A DNA stretch of 64,000 nucleotides from NCBI RefSeq assembly GCF_014596445.1, contig NZ_MECL01000035.1, positions 1 to 64,000 on the forward strand, written 5' to 3'. This stretch comes from Streptomyces sp. CBMA29. Its GTDB lineage: Bacteria > Actinomycetota > Actinomycetes > Streptomycetales > Streptomycetaceae. This document shows, piece after piece, positions 25,788 to 33,154 of this stretch; the first letter of the stretch is position 1, and every line of letters starts with the position of its first letter. A program made the position numbers and the translations under genes. A model generated the notes under the pieces. It was not told the origin of the DNA. It searched no databases and saw nothing but the letters and a program-made list of their open reading frames with translations.

Positions 25788-26792
25788 TCAGCCCCCGAGC
25801 TTCCGGCGGTTGGCCCGCAGGATCAACAGTTGGACGGCGCCGATGAGCAGCAGGATCAGCAGCATCACCCAGGCCACGGCGGACGCCTGGCCCAGCGCGC
25901 CGGTCGCCCAGCCCTTCTCGTACATGTAGAGGCTCAGCGTCTGGTACTGATGCGCCGAGCCGCCGCTGACGCCGACACCGCCGCCGTAGATCAGCGGCTC
26001 ACCGAAGAGCTGCGTGGCGCCGATCGTCGAGACCACGATGGTGAACAGGATCGTCGGCCGGATCGAGGGGATCGTGACGCTGATGAACTGCCGCCAGCGC
26101 GAGGCCCCGTCGAGCGCCGCCGCCTCGTACAGATCGGACGGCACCGCCTGCATCGCGGCCAGGTAGATCAGCGCGTTGTAGCCGGTCCAGCGCCAGGTCA
26201 CGATCGACGAAATGGCGATCTGCGAAGGCCACTTGGACGACTGCCAGTTGAGGTTGTGCACCCCGAAGTGGGCGAGGATCTGGTTGACCATGCCGTAGTC
26301 GGGGTTGAAGAGCTGGACGAAGACCAGCGACGCCGCCGCGATCGAGGTGGCGTACGGCGCGAGCACCGCGACCCGGAAGAAGCCGCGCGCCCTGAGCTTG
26401 AAGTTCAGCAGGTGCGCGAGACCGAGCGCCATCAGGAGCTGCGGCACGGTCGAGATCACCGCGAGCGAGAAGGTGTTGCGCAGCGCGTTCCAGAAGAACG
26501 TGCTGTCCCACAGGCGGGTGTAGTTCCGGAAACCGACCCAACTGGCGTCGCCGCCGAGCTGCACCTGGTTGAAGGAGAGATACCCGGTGTAGATCAGCGG
26601 GAAGAGGCCGAAGGCCGCGAAGCAGATGAAGAACGGGGCGATGTACGCGTACGGCGACGCCTTGGTGTCCAGCCGGTACAGCCTGGAACGCCAGCCCGGG
26701 GGGCGGTGGGCGCCCTTGCCGGGCGAGCGGGGGGCGGCGGGCCGGGACGACGGAGGACTGCCGTCGGACGTCGCCCTGACGGAGGTGGCCAC
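25788..26792 (-). CDS. cebF: Cellobiose/cellotriose ABC transporter permease 1
   Basis: The 334-residue protein has a Ser/Pro/Arg-rich start and six membrane segments (about 45-320). Its EAA loop reads YEAAALDGASRWRQFISVTIPSIRPTI. It is a MalF-type permease, the partner of cebG four bases downstream. It is separated from cebE by 145 bases that hold a perfect 14-bp hairpin, so its expression is probably lower than that of the binding protein. Confidence 0.9.
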   Translation of the reverse strand: MATSVRATSDGSPPSSRPAAPRSPGKGAHRPPGWRSRLYRLDTKASPYAYIAPFFICFAAFGLFPLIYTGYLSFNQVQLGGDASWVGFRNYTRLWDSTFFWNALRNTFSLAVISTVPQLLMALGLAHLLNFKLRARGFFRVAVLAPYATSIAAASLVFVQLFNPDYGMVNQILAHFGVHNLNWQSSKWPSQIAISSIVTWRWTGYNALIYLAAMQAVPSDLYEAAALDGASRWRQFISVTIPSIRPTILFTIVVSTIGATQLFGEPLIYGGGVGVSGGSAHQYQTLSLYMYEKGWATGALGQASAVAWVMLLILLLIGAVQLLILRANRRKLGG

Positions 26793-26891
26793 GAGTGGCG
26801 TCCTTCCCGTAGGGGTTCGGGCGAGGGTTGTGCGGTGACTGGGAGGAGTACGGCTGGGGGTACGGGGTGGGTTGGACCGGGAGCGAGGTGC

Positions 26892-26929
26892 GGGCCGCCC
26901 GGCAGGTGGGAGACACTGCCGGGCGGCCC
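26892..26929 (-). promoter_or_regulatory. Intercistronic hairpin between cebE and cebF
   Basis: GGGCCGCCCGGCAG (26892-26905) pairs perfectly with CTGCCGGGCGGCCC (26916-26929) around ten bases. There is no run of U after it on the transcribed strand, so it may stabilise the cebE mRNA end or partly attenuate read-through instead of stopping it fully. Confidence 0.6.
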
Positions 26930-26937
26930 CGTCCGCG

Positions 26938-28284
26938 CTACTGGTCGATCTTGTCCTTGACCAGTGCCTTCACGTTCGACCACGCCTTGTCGGCCGAGGT
27001 GCCGTGCTGCTCCATGTCGAGGATTCCGTTGTCGGTGATGAAGGTCTTCACCTGACCGTCGTACTGGCCGATGGGCGCGGGCTGGATGCTCTCCGCGGTG
27101 GCCGAGTAGATCTTGCCGACGGGGGTGTCACCGAAGTACGGGTTCGTCGCGTTCTGCACGGTCGGGTCGGCGAGACCCGCCTTGGTCGACGGGATGTTGC
27201 CGTTCTTCGCGAAGACCTTCGCCTGCTGGGCGGGCGCGGTCAGCCAGGCGGCCAGCGCGGTCGCCTCCGCTATGTGCTTGCCGGCCTTGGGCACCGACAG
27301 GAACGAACCGCCCCAGTTGCCGGCCTGCGGCGGCGCGGCGATGTCCCACTTGCCCTGGTTGGCGGGTCCTGCCGAGTCCTTGATGATGCCGATCATCCAG
27401 CTCGGGCAGGCCACGGTCGCGAACTTGGAGTTCTTGAACGCCGCGTTCCAGGTGTTGGCGTCGAACTGCCGCAGCTTGTCGGTCAGTCCGTCCTTGACGG
27501 CCTGGGTCGCCAGCGTCCACGCCGTCTTCACACCGGGGCTGGTGTCGTAGATCAGCTTGCCGGACGCGTCCGAGTACTGCGTGGTCTGGCTGGAGACCAC
27601 CGCGTTGAACAGACCGCTGCCGGAGTCGGTGAAGGCCACGCCCGAGGGCGCCTTCGCCTTGAACTCCTTGCCGACGTCCAGGAACTTCGACCAGTCACCG
27701 GCCCACTTGGCCGCGACCGCGTCCCGGTCGTCGGGCAGACCCGCGGCCTTGAAGAGGTCCTTGCGGTAGCAGACCGCCATCGGGCCGATGTCGGTGCCCA
27801 GGCCGATCACCGAACCGTCGCTGGTGGTGGCCTGCTTCTCCTTGTAGTCCAGCCAGTCGCCGACGTTGACGCCCTTGGCCTTGCCCAGGTCCACGAACTT
27901 CGACGCGAGCGTCGGGCCGGTGGCCTCGGCGATGTAGCCGATCTCGATGGCCTGGATGTCGGAGAGGCCGCTGCCCTGGGACAGGTGGAGCTTCAGGGCG
28001 TCCCAGTACTGCTGCCCGTCGGCGACGTTGTCCTCGACGATCGTGATGTTGGGGTGCAGCTTGTGGTACTCGGAGAAGAGGGCCGCGCCCGTCTTGTCGT
28101 CGTAGCCGAACGATCCGAAGTCACCGACGTGCAGCGTGATCTTCTCGGTCGAGGAGGCGGTGCTCCCGCTGCCCGAGTCCTTGCTCTTGCTGTCACTGCT
28201 GCAGCCGGTGATCAGGGTCGCGCAGGTCGCGAGACCCGCGACCGCGATGACTGCGGCCTTGCGGGTTCTGCCGGAAGTGCGCAT
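26938..28284 (-). CDS. cebE: Cellobiose/cellotriose-binding lipoprotein
   Basis: The 448-residue protein has a lipoprotein signal peptide with lipobox LITGC (Cys about residue 28). A Ser/Lys linker and an SBP_bac_1 extracellular binding domain follow, with aromatic residues suited to sugar stacking (DQ-like YWDALK, NTWNAAF, CPSWMIG, NWGGSF). It captures oligosaccharides outside the membrane for CebFG. It is the first gene of the operon. The perfect operator at 28337-28350 lies 53 bases ahead of its ATG. Cellobiose specificity is inferred from bglC, the operator and the surrounding cellulase genes. Confidence 0.9.
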   Translation of the reverse strand: MRTSGRTRKAAVIAVAGLATCATLITGCSSDSKSKDSGSGSTASSTEKITLHVGDFGSFGYDDKTGAALFSEYHKLHPNITIVEDNVADGQQYWDALKLHLSQGSGLSDIQAIEIGYIAEATGPTLASKFVDLGKAKGVNVGDWLDYKEKQATTSDGSVIGLGTDIGPMAVCYRKDLFKAAGLPDDRDAVAAKWAGDWSKFLDVGKEFKAKAPSGVAFTDSGSGLFNAVVSSQTTQYSDASGKLIYDTSPGVKTAWTLATQAVKDGLTDKLRQFDANTWNAAFKNSKFATVACPSWMIGIIKDSAGPANQGKWDIAAPPQAGNWGGSFLSVPKAGKHIAEATALAAWLTAPAQQAKVFAKNGNIPSTKAGLADPTVQNATNPYFGDTPVGKIYSATAESIQPAPIGQYDGQVKTFITDNGILDMEQHGTSADKAWSNVKALVKDKIDQ

Positions 28285-28336
28285 TCCACTCTCCTTGTCA
28301 GGGTGGGTCTGGCGTGCGGTGGTGCGAGTGAGGGTG

Positions 28337-28350
28337 TGGGAGCGCTCCCA
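28337..28350. promoter_or_regulatory. CebR-type operator of cebE
   Basis: TGGGAGCGCTCCCA is a perfect 14-bp palindrome identical to the CebR/CelR operator known from Streptomyces and Thermobifida cellulase genes. It lies 53 bases upstream of cebE, in the gap shared with the divergent LacI gene. Confidence 0.9.
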
Positions 28351-28358
28351 CTAAGCTT

Positions 28359-28430
28359 GCCGGAACAATCCGGCCTCGGAGGGGTCAGTGTCAAGATGTG
28401 AAGTCGATTTCGTTGCCGGAACGTGTCCGG
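28359..28430. promoter_or_regulatory. Two further CCGGAA palindromes in the cebE-cebR gap
   Basis: GCCGGAACAATCCGGC (28359-28374) and CCGGAACGTGTCCGG (28416-28430) share CCGGAAC and TCCGG halves at a centre distance of about 56 bases. They differ from the LacI-type operator and may bind a second regulator. I do not recognise the motif. Confidence 0.4.
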
Positions 28431-28494
28431 ACCGGACCGATGGTCACTTCTTGAACGGATCGGACGCCGCGGGGCGGGTACGGTGAACACAGCG

Positions 28495-28508
28495 TGGGAG
28501 CGCTCTCA
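28495..28508. promoter_or_regulatory. Hybrid CebR-type operator ahead of the LacI gene
   Basis: TGGGAGCGCTCTCA has one half of the cellulase-type operator (TGGGAGC) and one half of the glucanase-type operator (GCTCTCA). It is 74-87 bases upstream of the LacI start, which suits autoregulation. Confidence 0.8.
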
Positions 28509-28581
28509 AGAGATCCTGCTGTCCAGAGCGGGCCGGGCGCTAAGGTGGCGCGACAGTGGAGCACAGGAGGCGGAAGTGGCC

Positions 28582-29607
28582 ATGAACGGGCGGCACAGCG
28601 GACGGCCCACCCTGGAAGAGGTGGCTGTACGCGCCGGGGTGGGACGCGGCACGGTCTCGCGCGTCATCAACGGGTCGCCGCGGGTCAGCGACCGCGCGAA
28701 GGCCGCGGTCGAGGCCGCCATCGCCGAACTGGGGTACGTGCCCAACCGCGCGGCCCGCGCGCTGGCCGGAAATCGCACCGACGCCATCGCCCTGGTCATC
28801 CCCGAGCCGGAGACGCGGCTCTTCGCCGAGCCGTACTTCTCCGACATCATCCGGGGGATCGGGGCGGAGCTGGCCGACACCGACATGCAGCTCCTGCTCA
28901 CGCTGATCCGTACGCCCAAGGAGCGGGCCCGCTTCGGCCAGTACCTCGCCGCGCACCGCGTGGACGGCGTCCTGCTGGTCTCCGTCCACGAGGACGATCC
29001 GCTTCCGGACCTTCTCGAACAGCTCGACATGCCCGCCGTTCTGAACGGGCGGCGCAGTGACCTCGAATCCGTCTCGTACGTGGACGCCGACAACGTCGGC
29101 GGCGCGCGCGCCGCCGTCGCCCACCTCTTCGCCCGCGGGCGGCGGGCCGTCGCGACGATCACCGGGCCGCCGGACATGTACGTGGCCCGGTGCCGCCTCG
29201 ACGGGTATCGGCAGGCCGTGGAGAGCTCTTCGGGAGGCTCCTCGAACTCCGAGCTTGTCGCCCGGGGCGACTTCACCGAGGAGGGCGGGCGGCGGGCCAT
29301 GCGCGAACTGCTCGCGCGGCGGCCGGACATCGACGCCGTTTTCGCCGCCTCCGACCTCATGGCGGCCGGCGCGCGGCAGGTTTTGCGCGAGTCCGGGCGG
29401 CTGGTGCCGACTGACGTCGCGCTCGTCGGCTTCGAGGACTCGGCCATCGCGCGCCATATGGATCCGGCGCTTACCAGTGTTCGGCAGCCGACGGAGGAGA
29501 TGGGTCGCACGATGGCGCGGGTGCTTCTTGAGGAGATCGCCGAGAGGGATTCGGTACGACGCCATGTCGTTCTGGCCACTGAGCTCATTCAACGCGATTC
29601 CGTCTAG
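28582..29607 (+). CDS. cebR: LacI-family repressor, CebR-like
   Basis: The 341-residue protein has a LacI helix-turn-helix and hinge (residues about 7-60: PTLEEVAVRAGVGRGTVSRVINGSPRVS ... AELGYVPNRAARALAG). A periplasmic-binding-protein-like sugar domain to the end follows. It is divergent from cebE with three palindromes between them, and homologues repress cellulase and ceb genes until cellobiose binds. The ATG 28582 is used here; a GTG six bases earlier lies 5 bases after AGGAGG and is equally likely. Element copy 2 begins four bases after its stop. Confidence 0.87.
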   Translation: MNGRHSGRPTLEEVAVRAGVGRGTVSRVINGSPRVSDRAKAAVEAAIAELGYVPNRAARALAGNRTDAIALVIPEPETRLFAEPYFSDIIRGIGAELADTDMQLLLTLIRTPKERARFGQYLAAHRVDGVLLVSVHEDDPLPDLLEQLDMPAVLNGRRSDLESVSYVDADNVGGARAAVAHLFARGRRAVATITGPPDMYVARCRLDGYRQAVESSSGGSSNSELVARGDFTEEGGRRAMRELLARRPDIDAVFAASDLMAAGARQVLRESGRLVPTDVALVGFEDSAIARHMDPALTSVRQPTEEMGRTMARVLLEEIAERDSVRRHVVLATELIQRDSV

Positions 29608-29610
29608 CCC

Positions 29611-30704
29611 TCTTGTCTTTTGTTTTTCCCGCCCGCCCACCCGTGCGGGTGATTTCTCCGTCTGCGGGTGCCGCCCGTGCCTGGTCGGTCCCGGCCCGGG
29701 GTACCTCCTCGAAATCCGTAACACCTGGCCCCGGGTATCCAGTGACGTTCCTGTCAACGTATTTCTGCGGGGGCACCCCGCCCCGTCCCCTCCTCGCCCG
29801 TCGGCGTCCGCCTGTCCGCTGTGGTGGCGGAGGGGGGTTGGGGGAACTGGGCCCGCACCCGGCGCACGGCCAGTCGCCCAGCCCCCGGCGGACCGTCGGG
29901 CGCCGACGTACCCGAACCCACCCACCCCCTCGGCCCACCCCGGTGAGGGTCAGGTGACCCCGGACCCCGGACCCCGGACCCGATTCACCCCCTCCCGTCA
30001 CCCAGACGGACAGGCGAACCCCGATGTACCCCAGCCCACCCACCCCGGCTGGGCGGCCGGGTGGCGCAGGGGCTCGGCCTCGCCCTCACCCACCCCCGCC
30101 GACAGGCGGACGCCGACGTACCGGAGCCCACCCACCCCTCTCCCGCCCGCCCCCACCGGACAGGTGGGCGCCGACGTACCCGAACCCACCCCCCCTCAGC
30201 CACAGCGGACAGGCGACCGCCGACGTACCGGAGCCCACCCACCCCCCTCCCGCTCACCCCCGCCGGACCGCCGGGCGCCGCCGTACCCGAGCCCACCCAC
30301 CCCCCTCCCGGCAACCCCCCACCGGACAGGCGGACGCCGACGTACCCGGCCCCCACCCACCCCTCTCCCGCCCGCCCCCACCGGACAGGCGGACGCCGAC
30401 GTACCCGGCCCCCACCCACCCCCCTCCCCGGTCACCCCCACCGGACAGGCGGACGCCGACGTACCCGAGCCCCACCCACCCCCGCCCCCCCTCAGCCCCC
30501 ACCGGACAGGCGGACGCCGACGGGCGAGGAGGGGACGGGGCGGGGTGCCCCCGCAGAAATACGTTGACAGGAACGTCACTGGATACCCGGGGCCAGGTGT
30601 TACGGATTTCGAGGAGGTACCCCGGCCCGGGACCGACCAGGCACAAGCGGCACCCGCAGACGGAGAAAGCACCCGCACGGGTGGGCGGGCGGGAAAGACA
30701 AGAC
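29611..30704. repeat. Large inverted-arm element, copy 2
   Basis: Arm D (29611-29818) and arm E (30503-30704) are inverted copies that differ at only a few positions over about 200 bases. Each has an outer pairing (AAATCCG 29712-29718 with CGTATTT 29758-29764; AAATACG 30557-30563 with CGGATTT 30603-30609) and an inner stem (CTGG/CCAG in E). One G-rich unit follows arm D, then C-rich units whose GCCGACGTACC core recurs at about 30171, 30220, 30278, 30337, 30395, 30455 and 30517, mostly 58-62 bases apart. The G-rich complement has many GGG runs. No transposase is encoded. The element fills the gap between the LacI gene and the broken phosphotransferase gene. Confidence 0.85.
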
Positions 30705-30720
30705 GGAGGAAGAACAGGAC

Positions 30721-31689
30721 GTGAAGAAGCGGACGGCGGTCTATGGGGAAGTGGCGACAGAGCTGGCGCTGAGAGGCGACGCGGAGCTGCAAGAGCTGGT
30801 GGAAAGAGGGGAACCCTTGGGGACAGGAATCGGCGGACAGACCTCGAAAGTGCTCGTCGCGGGAACTCCCGTCTTCGTGAAGGAGATCCGCCTCACGGAC
30901 CTCGAAAGACGCCCGGAGAACACCCGCTCGACGGCGAACGTATTCGACCTCCCGGCGTTCTGCCACTACGGCATCGCCACCCCCGGCTTCGGCGCCTGGC
31001 GCGAACTGGCCGTCCATGCCATGACGACGAATTGGGTCCTGGCGGGAGAGCACGACGGCTTCCCGCTGACGTATCACTGGCGGGTGCTGCCGAGCACGAA
31101 AAGGCCCCTGCCGACGGAACTGGCAGACGTGGAGGCGGCGGTGGCGTACTGGGGCGGGAGCCCCAGTGTGCGGCGCCGCATCGAGGGTGTGCGGGACGCG
31201 ACGGCGAGCGCGGTGGTCTTCATGGAGTACATCCCGCAGAATGTGCAGAATTGGCTGCGGACCCGCCTCGCGGAGGCGGACGAGAAGACGACGGAACGCG
31301 TCTGCGAGTGGCTCGAGCGCGAGCTGCTGGACGGCGTGGATTTCATGAACGCCCGCGAACTGCTGCATTTCGACGCGCACTTCGAGAATGTCCTGGCCGA
31401 CGGCCACCGCCTGTACTTCGCGGACTACGGCCTGGCGGTGTCGACCCGGTTCGAACTGTCGTCGGCGGAGGCCGAGTTCTAGGAGCGGCACCGGACGTAC
31501 GACCGCGACTACATCCGTACGCACTTGGTGCGCTGGCTGAAGCGCGATACGGGGAGGGTCCCGGCTCAGGTGCTGGCCCGGCACGGGCAGTTGGCCGAGG
31601 AGATGGGGGAGTGGCACAGGACGTTGCGGACGGAGAGCCGGGAGGCTCCGTATCCGGTTCAGTCGGCGGGCCGCCATCTGACGCGGTAG
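30721..31689 (+). pseudogene. Protein-kinase-like phosphotransferase gene broken by an amber codon
   Basis: The frame from GTG 30721 encodes 253 residues and then meets TAG at 31480-31482. The same frame stays open for 68 more codons (ERHRTYDRDYIRTHLVRWLKRD ...) to a TAG at 31687-31689, and those residues look like the continuation of the domain. The protein has kinase-like features: a catalytic-loop motif HFDAHFENVLADG and the metal-binding YFADYGLAVS. Related Streptomyces proteins continue past this point, so the first TAG is best read as a nonsense mutation. A short active form, or read-through, cannot be excluded. It starts 16 bases after the right arm of element copy 2. Confidence 0.7.
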
Positions 31690-32093
31690 TCGACGCCGTC
31701 GGGGCGGTAGCGGGGGCCGGGGGTGGAGCGCCACTGGGCGGTCAGGACGCGCGGCTCGGCGGGGGTGTCGCGGTGGGGGAGGAGCAGCGCGGTGAGTTCG
31801 TCGTAGCGGGCGTCGACGCCGCCCGCGCCGGGGTGGGTGTCGGGCTCGGCCGTACCGGCCTCGTAGCGGGTGTGCCAGGCCGCGAAGAGGGCCCACCGCT
31901 CGCGCTCCAGGGCGAGTTGGGCGGCGTCGACGGGCCAGACCGCGTAGGTGTCCTCGTACACGAGCCGGAAGTAGTGCGGCTCCCCGTCGACCTCGGCGAG
32001 GCCGAAAACCGGGGCGTCGTATCGGTCCAGTTCGGCAAAGACCCGCTCGAATCCCTCGCCGATCAGCTCCTGTTCATCCCAGATCTCGGCCAT
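31659..32093 (-). CDS. Small soluble protein of unknown function
   Basis: The 144-residue protein (IWDEQELIGEGFERVFAELDRYDAP ... HYFRLVYEDTYAVWPVD) has no signal peptide or membrane span and no motif that I recognise. It is rich in acidic and aromatic residues. Its 3' end overlaps the tail of the broken phosphotransferase gene by 31 bases on the other strand. It starts at the ATG 32093. Codon bias supports a real gene. Confidence 0.65.
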   Translation of the reverse strand: MAEIWDEQELIGEGFERVFAELDRYDAPVFGLAEVDGEPHYFRLVYEDTYAVWPVDAAQLALERERWALFAAWHTRYEAGTAEPDTHPGAGGVDARYDELTALLLPHRDTPAEPRVLTAQWRSTPGPRYRPDGVDYRVRWRPAD

Positions 32094-32185
32094 GAACGGA
32101 GGCTACGACCTCGGGCCGCCGAGGCGCGTACGTTTCTTGAACGCGGGCCCTCGTACGCGCTCTCAGAACGCGTCGCCGACGCCCG

Positions 32186-33004
32186 TCAGCGCCGCCACAG
32201 ACGGCGCCACACCGGCACTCCCGGCGCGGTACGGGAGGGCGGCGACAGCACCACCCGGCCCGGTGTCGGCGGGGCGGGGACCGCTGCGTCCGGGACGTCG
32301 GGCAGCTCCAACTCCGGTACGGCGAGGTGGTGGTGAGGGTGCTCGTGACGGTGGCCGCAGGACGCGGCCGGGCGGTCGCACCAGGCGATGAGGAGTTCGC
32401 CGTGGACGTCGGCGGCCTCGCGCACCTGGTCGCGTACGTACGCGTACAACTCGCCGAGGGTGATCAGCCCGTCGCGGTCGCCGTCCGCCTCGCCCGTCCG
32501 CAGGCCGTGGGCCAGTGCGTGGGTGAGGCCGGACGGAGCGGCGGTGTCCGAGGCGGAGATGACGGTCCGCCCCCGCCCGCCGAGGCGATCGGCGGTGTCC
32601 GTGGGAGAGCAGTCGAGCAGCAGGACGATCCGCCGTGAACCACAGCCGTCCAGCAGCCCGTTGAGGCGGCTCGCGGCGACACCGGCGACGTGCGGCTCAC
32701 CGTCCGCGCCGTCCGCGCCGCCCGCGCCGCCCGCGCCGCCCGCGCCGGGCGCCGAGACGTGCAGCAGCAGAAGGTCGTCGTCGGCGCGGTCGGCGAAGAA
32801 GTCCGTCAGGGCCTGCTCGGCGGGCTCGGCGCGCGCGTCCAGGAGTGTCGTGACGTCGAAGCCGCCGATGCCGGGGTCGCGCAGCGCGTCGGCCAACGCA
32901 GCGGCGTCGGCGAGCCGTTCGGGCTCAGGGGCGCGCGGGCGGTCCGCCTCCGGGTCCCGACGCCCGGCACCGGCGATGATCAGCGCGCTCCGCCTGCTCG
33001 GCAT
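32186..33004 (-). CDS. Caspase-like domain with EF-hand, catalytic residues degenerate
   Basis: The 272-residue protein has the caspase fold order of bacterial C14-like proteins: a first strand SALIIAGAG, LADALRDPGIGGFDVTTLLD, EQALTDFFADRADDDLLLLHVS and RRIVLLLDCS. At the position of the usual SGHG or SCHG the sequence is SAPG, and the usual DCC motif is DCS, so the catalytic His and probably the catalytic Cys are lost. A canonical EF-hand loop (DGDRDGLITLGE, D1-D3-D5-G6-E12) follows, then a His/Pro-rich tail. A Gly/Ala repeat is inserted after SAPG. I infer a non-proteolytic, possibly calcium-responsive protein. It is a single gene between convergent and codirectional neighbours. Confidence 0.65.
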   Translation of the reverse strand: MPSRRSALIIAGAGRRDPEADRPRAPEPERLADAAALADALRDPGIGGFDVTTLLDARAEPAEQALTDFFADRADDDLLLLHVSAPGAGGAGGAGGADGADGEPHVAGVAASRLNGLLDGCGSRRIVLLLDCSPTDTADRLGGRGRTVISASDTAAPSGLTHALAHGLRTGEADGDRDGLITLGELYAYVRDQVREAADVHGELLIAWCDRPAASCGHRHEHPHHHLAVPELELPDVPDAAVPAPPTPGRVVLSPPSRTAPGVPVWRRLWRR

Positions 33005-33154
33005 TCGTTCCGCTCCCCTGGCCGACAAGGCTCTCAGGCTAGGGGCGCAGCCACGACTCGGCGCCCGCCGTGCGGCGAATACGTTCGGGAATACGCTCGC
33101 GGACACGTTTGGGGCGCCACCCGTCCGGACGGGCGGCGCCCCACGGTCCGACCC

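Noticed and set aside
29880-30510. Gly/Val/Arg-rich repeat proteins in the element array on either strand
   Set aside because: All frames are open because of the base skew; there is no ribosome site, no stable codon preference, and the same is seen in copy 1 with a different frame.
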